Below, in pieces: positions 22,453 through 35,000 of a stretch of 64,000 nucleotides of DNA. The stretch is from Paralichthys olivaceus (lineage: Eukaryota; Chordata; Actinopteri; Pleuronectiformes; Paralichthyidae), in the NCBI RefSeq assembly GCF_024713975.1, contig NC_091099.1, forward strand, positions 11,947,501 through 12,011,500. The letters run 5' to 3'. The notes beneath the pieces are model-generated. The model was not told where the DNA came from and ran no database searches. It saw nothing but the letters and a program-made list of their open reading frames with translations. A program made the translations under genes and the position numbers. Each line of letters opens with the position of its first letter. The first letter of the stretch is position 1.

Positions 22453-23069
22453 GCATTGCGGGAGGAGCCCCCAGCTGGCAATGCACCCATAATAAACATT
22501 GACTTTAACAAAAATATTTTATCATATCTTTAGTCAAAATTCGACTTTTACATACTAGCAAATTCAACTTTTATTTCAGTTCTAAAACAAGGAAATAATT
22601 GTATTAATGTCAATTAAATATCATTTTTGCTTGCTTTACCAATCAGAGTAGTTTTTTTTAAATATGTCCAAAGTATCATTTTTTTCAGTGTTTTTATAAT
22701 TGTATCTAAATTGTACAGTTTGCTATCATGCGGCGTATGTAACGTAAGCAAAGTGATGAATGACGTTCTGTGTGCAGGTCTCTTCATTCTCTTACTTTAT
22801 GAACATCATATCAAGTATATAAAAGCGGTATAGGCTATGTTTTTCCATCAAGATCCTAATTGAATCACTTGGAAATCATTGGGAATATAAAAACCCCTCG
22901 CAATGTTAAAGAAAGGGTTAAAAAAAATCTACGGGATAGTTTTTTTTAAATTTTTGTTTTATTGAACAAAAGATGAATCCACATCTCCACTGTGGAGAGA
23001 GACTGATGTGACGTGTCTTACTTCAAAACGTTATTTGTATCGTGTAAAACACAAGTGCGTCGTTTCATC

Positions 23070-23072
<3 letters not shown>

Positions 23073-23113
<41 letters not shown>

Positions 23114-23124
23114 CTCTCTCTCTC
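23073..23124. repeat. (CT)n microsatellite in b4galnt3 promoter/leader
   Basis: About 25 CT units with one GC interruption, ending 103 bases before the b4galnt3 start codon. Confidence 0.9.
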
Positions 23125-23226
23125 GCGCAGACACACACACTTAGACACACAAACACATTGACAACGGACACATCTATTAACCCGGACTGTGTAAAAACTG
23201 TAAAATAAAATACCACGGGTTCAGCG

Positions 23227-23865
23227 ATGGATGAACAGACCAGGACGAGACGAGGTTTAGTCTCAGCTCAAGTCAAGAAGATGTGGATAGTGTCCCCTCT
23301 GACAAGGCTGCGGCGCAGAGACAAGTTTCTTGTGTTCGGAGTGATGTTGCTGCTCACAGCTGGGGCTGTCTACTTTGAAAATACCTCTACTGACTCATGG
23401 AACCCTGTCAAAGGTGAGTTTGTGGTCATCAAACTTACAAAGCTAAACTCAATCAACTGATGTATGACTCCAACCATGGGAAGTGAACGTGTAAAAAAGG
23501 GGTTCTTTTATCACATCTGTGAATATTCTCAATCATCCAAGTTGTACAGGTGTAAGTAGGGAACTGGGCATGCTTGTGTTTCTTGAAGACATGCTACTGT
23601 CTTATCCAAGAGGATTCTTCAGTTCTTAAGAGTAATGGGACTGACCTCTGTGGGTCTGTACCTGTGTCACCAAAATCACACTACACCCCACCACCAGTTA
23701 GTGGGTTGTTGGGGGTCCTCTAAGTCAAGGAGGGAATAGCTGGTGATGCCTGTAAATTGTAAATCTGTTGCTTACCAAACTGGGCTTATAACATATTTGT
23801 ACATTTCAAGTTTTGCAACATACCACTAACTATGTCCCATCGCTTGGTGAGTCTCAGGTGGGGTT

Positions 23866-23924
<59 letters not shown>

Positions 23925-25125
23925 ACATACATTAACCCCTATGTATGTAGCCGAGAGTTCACCTGTACTGAAAAGTATAATAATGACAGGAAGAATGTGG
24001 CTTGAACCAGGACACGTTTAGTTTTTTAAAACTGGATAAAGTTGATGATAATAATATAAATTTTCACAAGCTATATTATTAGCTATATATTGCTTGTTGT
24101 GAGTCTTTTTTCTTCTATAGTATCGATTATCATGGCAACCGTGAAGCCGTGATATTTCCTCAGACAATCGTGGCACCAAAATTTCATATCGTGACATCCC
24201 TAGCTGTCTGTCTTTTTCCTTCTATAGTACCAATAATATATCGTAGAATATTGTGAAACTGTGTTATTTCCTCTGACAATAATTGTGGCACACCAAAATT
24301 TCATATCGTGACATCCATACTCATGACACAGCCAATATTCTCACAATCACAAGAAATGAGAATCGGATGGCTGGATCATAAAATAATAACATCTTTATAC
24401 ATAAGCCTTGGTAACACACCGACTTGGCATTAGGTTTCATCTATTCATTTCTAAGACCCAGTTTCTTGTGGCTCACACCCACACTGAGCCCTCTTAGGTT
24501 TCTTCTCACAGTGTTCAATATCATTTGATGTTGTGGTTTCTCTCGCGTCTGCTAAATGCCTTAAATGTTAATGTAAATGTCTCTAATGTTTTTTTTACAA
24601 GTTCTAAAATCTATCGCCATCTTCTGTCGCATGTTAAACATCATCAACACATCCGCTTGCTCGCTATCAATTGTCATTGCCAATTAAAAAATAGGTATAT
24701 CAGCCGTTCCATTTTTTACCCTCTAATATCAGTAGCGATTTTCCTAGATTTTCTTATGCCACTAAGCAGAAGAAAAAGATGATGCCAGACCAATAGAATT
24801 GTGGAATGAACATTTTTGAGTGTTGCCGATCTGTTGCATATTTGCCTGTCACCCCTGCATTGCTCTGATTGTGTTCCCTCACTTCCTCAGGCCTGAAAGC
24901 TTACAGTGTCAAAGACTTCTGGAGGAAAGCCATGTCTGACAACTTGGTAAAGATAAAGAAGCAGTAATAGAAAATATGGTGATGTAAAGCTGTGTGTTTG
25001 TGCAGAGCGGCTGAGGAAAAGTGAAATAAATGTGGGTGTTTTGCAGGTCAGAGAGGAACGACCAAGCAATGTGGAGGATTCATCTGCTTGGACAACCAGC
25101 TATATTCTAAAACCCTGGAAACCAG

Positions 25126-25224
<99 letters not shown>

Positions 25225-28200
25225 TAGTGTGTCCAACGCTCTTAATACTCACCTCTTCTGAACTCAGACTAACCTGTTTGGGCCTGCCCCTCCCACCTCA
25301 GCGCACTTGAAAATAACCAATGCTTCTTATTTTCTTATAATCATCTTGTTGTGATGACCATTCAATGTGCTTCACAGAACAGTTTTGCCATTTACCCATT
25401 TATACAAACATTCATTCATTCACTCACATTGCCTGCACAGCCACCTAAGGCAATCTGTGTTGTGCAGTATCTTGCCCTTGACAATTTGTCATGTGGAACA
25501 GTGGAGGCTGGTATCAAACCACTGACCCTCTGGTTAGTGGACGACCTGTTCTACCCAGGGGTGGATTTCAGGGGGGTACAGGGGGGGACCGGACCCCCTC
25601 CCAGAGTGTTGTCCTCCTCAATATCATTGCAAACATAAGCAATGATACATTTAAATATTAATACAATATGCACTGTATGTGTGTTTGTTAATTACAGACT
25701 AAATTAAATCATTAATAAACTTTAACCAATTGCTCCCCCCTCTCCTTGCCTCACAGTGGTTTGGTCCACTGTTCACAGCTCAGTGAATTTTCAACCGATT
25801 TTCAAAGGATGTGTATATGACACAGAATGCTTGGTTTCATTAAAATGAATGGCTACTTGATCTGTTGTAGATGATAATGTAGTAATATTTCTATAATGTT
25901 TAAGATTAACTCAGCCAAAAACAATTAGGTTCTACCGCGTGTATTTTCTGTATCATTTTGGAAATAAATAGTCTTAGTCTTAATTCATTGAAAAAAAGAC
26001 TAAATTACAAGAAACGCTGTTATATGCTCAGTGTCTGGAAGGCTTCATAGTGTTGTGGACTTTTACACAGTAGCAGGAAAACTAAGTCTAGTTAGGAATA
26101 TTATTTGTATTAGATCAGTTAATGGGTGTTGCTTCTCTACCACTCGTGTTAATAACCTGGGGAAAAAAAATATCCATATCTTTTTTCAATGCACCAAAAC
26201 AACAAGAATGTCTAAGCACCCCAGTGATATCAAAGGCAAGTTGATATAAGAAAAGTGCCTTCATGAATGTGTCATCAGGCAAAGTCAACTCAAAGAGAGG
26301 AGCTGAGCAAAGACAGACGGGGACAGTCAGACAGAGGCATAGACTCTCAGGTAAGTTTGGTAGTTTTTGTCTCCAAGTTATGATGTAAAGGCCCTCTCAT
26401 ATTTAGACTTGTAAAAAGTAAAGTTATTAGTCTTGTCACGTTGAACCGTAGTTATGAGAATGGAAAACATGTTATTTCTCTTCTAGGAGACAGACTGTTC
26501 AGGGTCATTGAAAGTGGTATACGGGTCAGATCCAGGTCGGGCTAAGCACTTCTTCAGGACCTCATAGCATGTAGGGCCAGAGGCAAAGATCACAAGAACC
26601 CTTTTTCTTTATATACATATAAACATATATATATAGTACGTTTGGTGGTCCCCTTTAGTGTATCCTCCAGGAATTACTCAGGACTAATGTAACAGGAAAA
26701 GGCACACACACACACACATTTCATTTAGATCCTCTCTCTCCTCTCTTTCTGCAGAATAAGGGACGAGTCAATCTGCACGTGTTTGAGGACTGGTGTGGCA
26801 AATCTATAGCTGACCTCCTCAAGAACCCGCACTACCCGTTGTATCCTCACGTGAGTCAGAGTCTGACCTGAGCACCTCACACTGCATTAATTATGTTCAG
26901 TGGATCGTTACCTCAGCCAGGGTGGGTGTGTTTGTGCCCCTGTCCATTGCATTGTTTGTTCTTCAGCAGGAATACGCAAAAACTACTGAACAGATTTCCA
27001 CTAAACTTGGTGGAGGGATGGGAAATGGGCCAAGAAAGAGCGAACTCCCAGGGAATCATTCATTGATCTTAATGAAAAGAACCAGCTCTATTATCTTTTA
27101 TCTAGGACTGTGATCACGAGTGTCTGCAGTTTGGTGCAACTTTATAGATTTTAAGCCTTGGTGGAGGTATATGCACTCAAATACTCAGTAAACTCTCAGA
27201 TGGAACCCCATGAAATTTCATGGAGACATTCATGATCCCCAGAGGATTAATCCTACTGACCGAAGTGATCCTCTTTTCTTCTTCAGTGTCACAGTGAGGT
27301 GTTTTCACACAGAGTTGCATTCTACATCCACATGTTAGATCCTCAGGTCCCTGGACTCAAGATGTTGTCCCTCTTTGAGTAAACATGGTGGCTGATTCTT
27401 TGTTTCCTCTTTCAGTCCAGAACTACAGCACTGAAGCTGGCTGTCTCTCCTAATTGGACCAACTATGGACTCAGGATATTTGGCTATCTGCATCCATACA
27501 CTGACGGTACCTTACTAGTCACTTCTGTTACCATGCTTACATGTCCAGAATGCAGCAGCTCGACTGGTCTTCAACCTACCTAAGTTCACCCACACTACTC
27601 CACTCCTCCGCTACCTTCACTGGTTACCAGTGGCTTCCCACATCCGTTTCCAAACGCTAGTATTTGTGTACCATGCTGTGAACAGATCAGGTCTAGTCTA
27701 TATCCAGTTAAACCTTACACCCCAGCCCGTCCATTCCGCTCTGCATCTGCCAATAGACTTGCTGCTCCCTCATTGTGAGGGAGCCACTAAATAAAATCAT
27801 GACTGTTTGCTATCCTGGCTCCCAAATGGTGGAACGAGCTCCCAATTGACACCAGGACAGCAGAAAGTCTACATATCTTCCACTGCAGACTAAAGACACA
27901 TCTCTTCTGACTACACCTTGGTTAGGAAGATGATGTCTAATAAACCACATCAACTCTGGTGTTTATAGAATAAAAAAAATACATTCAGTTTAGTTGCACT
28001 CACATGTATCACTTGTACTTTGTCAAACTTTGTAGTTTGAAGCAAACTGTACTTACTTGATTCTTGTTGTGTCTGGGTTTGTACCCTCATGGTTGAATGC
28101 ACTTGTTGTTAGTAGCTTTGGAGAAAAGCATCAGCTAAAGGAAAAGTAATGTAATAGATATCATACATCTCTCTAGATACTGTACCCATGTCTGTCTGAA

Positions 28201-28952
28201 TCCTTATAACCCCACTTTCCTTTGTCTCTCAGGAGAGTTTGTTTTTGCTTTGAGCTCTCAGGACAACTCTGAGTTGTGGCTCAGCACAGATGACTCCCCC
28301 CTCAATGTGCAGTTACTGGGATGGGTTGGAAAGGTATTTATCTCAGTCATCTTCTTAAGCAGCAGAGGAACATTTCCACATTTGTGTCACTGACTACATG
28401 GACATCAATATTCTGACTATTGATCTTATTCTGAATAAGAATTGATTTTTGATTGTTCACATGAGTTGCTAATAGTATTCATCATTGATTCCTCTTTATA
28501 TGTAACAGAGCATCTGATAATGATTCATATCAATGTTACATCATACTCCTAGTTTACACTCGAACCCAGGGTGTTCGTCATCAAGCAGTGGGTAACTACT
28601 TTATGTTGATGTTGAAAAATGCTGGAAAAACTCCAATAGGATAAAGTAACATGAACATACACATGTCTACATAATGTGACTGAGGTCTGAATACTCTTAA
28701 TTTGTTTTGTGCTTATTCCAAGTTTGACCTTTAAGATTTAAGATGATCCGAAACGGCGGTTTACATGGCAGTGTCTTACTTAGCTTATTATCTTAATGGG
28801 GTTAATGTCCAAATATTGGTGTCTTAATATTTGCTTTCCTTTATAATTATTTACCTCCTTTTATTAGACTGGCACAGAGTGGACCGCCCCTGGCGAGTTT
28901 GAGAAATACGCTAGTCAGATATCCAGACCAGTTAGGTGAGTTTACTCTCTCG

Positions 28953-29015
<63 letters not shown>

Positions 29016-32000
29016 CTCAACACGGGCAGAAATATCTCAATAAAAGTAGCTATGGCCTCAAAAGTCAGCTGGATTTCTAGTCACAAAAAAGGTTAAAAAG
29101 AAGCAAAAACTTGTGTGAAATAGATTTTACAAACCAGGATCACAGGAAGCACTACTCAGCCGTTCAAAACTGTCTTTGTATGAGTAAAAAAATGATATCA
29201 GGACTTGCACAGTCAGACTTGTAGGATCCATCTTGATCCGTACAGGGGTCCTTACGTGGCGCTGGATAGATTTTGGACAGAAATTTTGAAATGATATCCG
29301 GGTCGAGTCAGGGACAGAAAATTGGGGGCCACACTGCCCTCTCCCCTGTATCTATGGATAACGTCACCAAAACTCATGTCTCAACAGAAGCACATCCAGT
29401 CTCGTAACTGATAAGTTCTCATAACCTAGTTCTACGTAAAAACGCAAATGTTCCTCTGGGAATTTAACTCATAAATACTGATACGGTAAAAACTCAATGT
29501 AGGTGCTGGAAAGAATAAGACGGCTGTTTCTACCTATTACATGACCTTGTTGTTAACGCTTTGTCACAGAGTGTGGGTGTGGATTACAGGCAGTTTTATA
29601 GACTTTACAATCTAGACCAGTTTCAATTGATACCAAAACAGAAAAAAGAATCAGCAATAAAGATCCAGTACTGTACGTGCCTGGTGGCATTGTTTGTACC
29701 TTAACAAGAACCGTACTGTAAGTGTGCTTCAAGCGTGAGAATAGAAACATTTATGGCTTTAAAATTGTGTTAATGTTTATTCAACGTGTGTATTTTAAGC
29801 TGCTAAAGAAGAAGAGACATGAGAAGGAGAATTTTAAATCTCTAAGTGATTAGATTTTACTCTATGATGTTGTTACACCCTGAAACAAATGAAGGGACAG
29901 AAGTGCTGCACACTCAATATAGAGCAGCCAAGCCAGTCAGCTACCTACGCAGAACCTTTTGGCTCTGTTGTCTAATATGTCTATGGTGTGGTTCTAAATA
30001 TGAACTGTTACTGTCTGACAGGCTTTCTGCAGAGAGGAAGTACTTTTTCGAACTTCTCCACAAGCAGGACCATGAAGGGACAGACCATGTGGAGGTGGCA
30101 GTAAGTAGCTCGATCCAGCTCAGAAAAAAAGTCCCCTCTCTGTTTTCTCATTTGCAGCTTTCTCATTATTGTGTAATCTGAGCTTTTAAACAGAGAAGAG
30201 AAATGTAGTTCTTTGTGTTTGTCTTCACACAGTGGCAGCTCCAGGACGAAGGCTCCAGATTCACAGTTATTGCATCCAAGGACATCTCTCTCTATGTTGG
30301 TAAGGACACGTATCAGACATCACCACACATCATTCCTTCTGACACTGAAATGGCAGAGAAACCTCAGAGTGAATCTGCACCACAGAGTGTCTCACAATCC
30401 AAAACTACTGACTTTATTATTTCTGCACAGATGCTCACACTGTATAAAGTCAGTGGTTTTGTGGCACATTAAATGTGGAGCACTTCTCTGATTTGATTGG
30501 CCTGTGGCTTCATCCCACAGATGAGTCTGCTCTGGTAGCAGGTGATGTTGCTCACGTACCTCAGACAGCTGCGAGCCACCAAAACACGAGACAGAGCAGC
30601 TCCACAGTCGACATGTTGATGGAAGACCCACGAGATGTTCTCTACAAAGGTGAGAGACGTCTCTCTGTCTTGTTCTGTATCACATCTTTCACAAATATCA
30701 CACGTTTCATGTCAGGCTGCAAGTGATTTCCAACTGAACCACAAAGTAGTCTTGGCTCCAATCTCTGTTGTGTTGGTTTGCAGTGCCTTTGATAAACAGT
30801 AAGTTCCTACAAGATGTTTTGCCCGTCTGCGACTACAAACCCAGCTACACAATCAAAGGTGTTCCTCTTGGTCGCTATCAAGGACTGAATTATGTACGTA
30901 TTTGTATGTGTTTGTATTTCTGATAGATGACATCCCGCTCATACTGTTCTTCAGAATACAGTTTTGAAAGTGGAGAACCATGTTCTCGACAAATGGAACA
31001 GGCTAGCACTTATTTTGCTTCCACACTGGTGACAGCCAGTGGCCGGAGGCATCAGGTCTCATTCTTGTGAACATGTAAAAGAATGTGAGGGAATTTCTTG
31101 AAATATGGTGTAAGATTCACAATTAGATTTGGTGGTCAAAGGTCAGGGTTGCTGTGACCTCATAAAATACATTGGTGGCCTTGTGAATGCGTCATATCAG
31201 AAACACCTCCAGGGAATCCTTTTAAATTTCGTACAAACGTTCACTTGGACTTTAAAGTTAACTGATCAGATTTAAGTGAGTTTGGAAAGTTTTTAAATCT
31301 AAACACATGTTGCATTCTGTGATCTGGTCCTGGAGGGAGTGGCTGCATCAAACAGGACCTCATGATTCATATTTGTGTGGCAGCAAATCATTAAGCTCTC
31401 ATGTCTCTAACAGCATGTCATTTCATTTCATCTCACCAGGTCAAATTGTCCTACATCTACCCCAATGACCACACCCGACTCACACACATGGAGTCTGAGA
31501 AAAGCTGCTTCTACCCCCCAGACATCATGGAGAAGTGAGACTTCTGGGGACAAACATGAAAATTAAATTATAGAGCCATATGTTGTAGCATCCTCGGCTA
31601 ACTGATGGTCTGACTCTGTTTTACTGATGACTCACAAAACCTTATTGACAACTGCAAACATGGTGTGAACAGTATTACCCTTTAAAGGTATGATAATATT
31701 CAACTTTTAGATCATCCGTCATAAACCTTCACTTAACATGAATTACTATTTACACAAACATGAAATCCCTATCACTATGATATAACTATTTATCTTAACA
31801 AAATGACAAACTCTTAATAGAGGGCTGCATGAAAGCATATTCAACTTAAATGTAATTATTTGTCACTTTATAACCCACATCATTATCATAAACATGACGA
31901 ACAATTATTAGCATGAATTATACACAGTCTCAGTATGCGCACACACATATGGTTAAAATGAAACAAAACCAAGTCTAATTTCATTTTGGTGAATACAGCT

Positions 32001-35000
32001 CACACACAGTGGTCTTGTTAGCTTACACACAGTTGTCCTTAAACTTAGCAGAAGTGCAAAAGTACATTTCAAATCCACTCTATATCAACCACAATAAGAA
32101 GCAAAATATCTACCAACAAAAAGTATGATTTCTCATTCGTCTGCATTGCACACCCTCCGATTTATCAAATGTCTTTTTGTTTACTGACACTATCTTTAAA
32201 AAAAAGTAGTACCATTGATACCATTTCAAAATTATTTGAATATTGTTTAGGTCATTCAAATATGTAGTAAGACCACAGATTGTACTGTATATAAAGATAG
32301 ACGATGCGTCTCCACTTCCTCCTACAGTCCAGAAATGAAGGCAAAATATCCTGGATACGAACTCGGCCATCTTGCAATTTGGAGCCAGAATCAGTAACGA
32401 TCATTTTGTGTTCTAATTATCTTCAGTTCCGGTTTAGCTGGATACATGAAACGAGACAGTCCTGACCTGCAGAAACAAGAAAACACAGACAAAGGTATTT
32501 TCTCACTTTTCTTATTTATAAAAGAGTTACTTGTGTTGTCAGCCCAATTCACTCTGATTTTCTGTTTTTGCCTCTGATGAATACTAGATCAAAGCCTCAT
32601 GGGGGAGAAATCAGCCATAATTGAGAGGGAAAAGGAAATCACGCCGGACACCCTTTTTCGGGACTATGAAACAGATTATGAGAGTTATGCTGAGAAGTTC
32701 AGGCAGATACTCCACTCGTTACCACTGCAGGAAGAGGACACAAAGCCTCATCCTCAGACTGAGTCAGTGAAACCAGACGAGCTTGTGTCGTCAGAGAAGA
32801 CCCAAGCTGTGGCCAAGGGGTTGAGGATTGTAAAAAGAGCACGGAAGCTTCTGCAGGTAAAGGATAATGTCTACTCTGACCCTGAGATGAACTGGAGGCA
32901 GACCTTCCAGATCAACCACCTGGACTTTCGGGCACACACTTCAGATGAACAGGAACTGAAATGCAAATTTTCTGGCAGTCTGCTGATCAACTCCAGTGAT
33001 GTTCTTCCAGTGGTCAAGGCTTTCATGGACAAACTCAACAAAAAAGATAATGGGTAAGTGTATTTGAATCTGCGCCAGCGCATCACCTGAGCCATAAAAC
33101 CAAAATTGGTGACAGCCAGTGGCCAAAGGCATTAAGTTTTTAGGTTTTCCATTTGTACATATGTTTGTTAGTCTGTAAGCATTTGTTCACTTAATCACTC
33201 AAATGTGAGCTGATTACATTTTCCTGGTCAAAGGTCAAGGTGACTGCGTCCTCACAAAACATTTTTGGCTTCTTGAACGTGGAGTCTGAAGTCTGCCTAA
33301 AGGGAAATTCTTATTATCTCATTTTTCTTATTAAAGCAATATGTCAAGAGTAACTGGAGGAACTGAAACTGCATAAAACCACTGGGTGGTAATGTATTTA
33401 TATTAAGAGATCTAAAATAGGTACAGAGTGGGACCTCACAATTATTTTAGATGAAATAAGAGTATGTTGCATCTTAGAATCAAACAATTTTGTGCATGGA
33501 CTTCCTAACTGTTATTGCAGACATGTCACTGTGTCTGACTCTCTCTGCCCCTGCAGACAGTTCACATTAGTGCGAGTGGTTAACGTGGTGAAGCGTGTGG
33601 ACATCGTCAAAGGAAGCCGTTACCTCCTGGAGCTGCTACTGAAAGACATTAACGGCCGGCTGCTGCGTCTGTCACAATATGTCTACGCTTTGATTCCACA
33701 ACCTGAGCTGGTGCTGTGTAACCCAGTGGGCTTCAGCTGGAATCCTCTTGCCACCGTCCACATCATAGTGCCAGGTACTGTACATCCACCTTTGACCAGG
33801 CTCATCTCTAGTGGTGGAGATTGAACATTGACTCAAGTGCCTTACATCAATACAATTTTGAGGCACAGTAATTGAATTTTTCATTTTCCTTCCACTTTAT
33901 ACTTCAACTCATCTACACTACAGAGGGAAAGGTTTCACTTTACACTCCTTTATACTTGACTTAGTTATGAGTTACTTTTAAGATGATTTAACACAAGATT
34001 TTGTAGTTTTTAACTTGTATTTAGAAAAGTGTTTGCACACTGATATTATGCCCCTAAAAGTGATTTGACTACATCAAGTATGTGATTCTACATGTTGTCT
34101 TGTCATTCTTAATATTTCTTCAAGCAAATATCAACGTCAAAACTTAAAACCTCAGACTGTGTATAAAGAAAATCTCCACTTCCTCCCACCGTCGAGAAAT
34201 GTGTAACGGTGTATTGGGGGATATGTGTACATTTCTGAAATTGCTATTTGTTGTCATAGTCCGTTGTGTTGAGATATGATGGGTGGGGTTATCGATGCGG
34301 CCACATGTGCCCTCTAACAAAAACTAAAGTGAGCTGACAGCCTTGATGTTTAAAGTCGTGTGTCTATCTTCCTGTTTACGTCTCTCAGTGAAAAACCAGG
34401 CTCGGTGGGTTTACCAGCTGATTTTGGAAATGGAGAAAGTGTTCAAAGAAACTGGAGACACCAACTTCAACCTCATCATCACTGACTACGAAAGCACTGA
34501 CATGGACGTGGAGAAGGCTCTAAAGAGCTCGTCACTCCACAGGTTGTGCATTTGTGTGTTTGACCTTTTACGCTGAATATAAACCTATGGTTAAGTATGA
34601 TACACATGATGTATGTGCTGTAACAGTGTGTGTGGAATGTATCAGGTACCAGTATCTGAAGCTGAGTGGAAACTTCCAGCGCTCTGCTGGTCTGCAAGCA
34701 GGAGTCGACCTCATAGAAGTTAGTGATGCAACCGCTCTCAGCAGTAAAATAATTAAGATCAATTCATTTCAATAGAATAATAAGAACATCTTTACCTCTC
34801 TGTCATCCTCCCTCAGGACAAACACAGCATAGTGTTTCTGTGTGACCTCCACCTCCAATTCCCTACCTCTATGATCGACAGCATCAGGAAACACTGTGTG
34901 GAGGGATACATGGCCTATGCTCCCATGGTCATGAGACTGGACTGTGGGGCTACACCACCTGAGGCCAGAGGTAGATACACACATCTTTAGCTTCATTTTA

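Larger units (their letters stand above)
21596..23226. other. b4galnt3 5' flank with a fold-back element and CT repeat
   Basis: This holds the inverted-repeat element at 22018-22452, AT-rich sequence, and a (CT)n tract (23073-23124) about 100 bases before the b4galnt3 ATG that is probably in its promoter or 5' UTR. No gene is seen. Confidence 0.5.

Noticed and set aside
24887-25236. His/Thr-rich minus-strand frames
   Set aside because: Shadows of the GT microsatellite after b4galnt3 exon 3.
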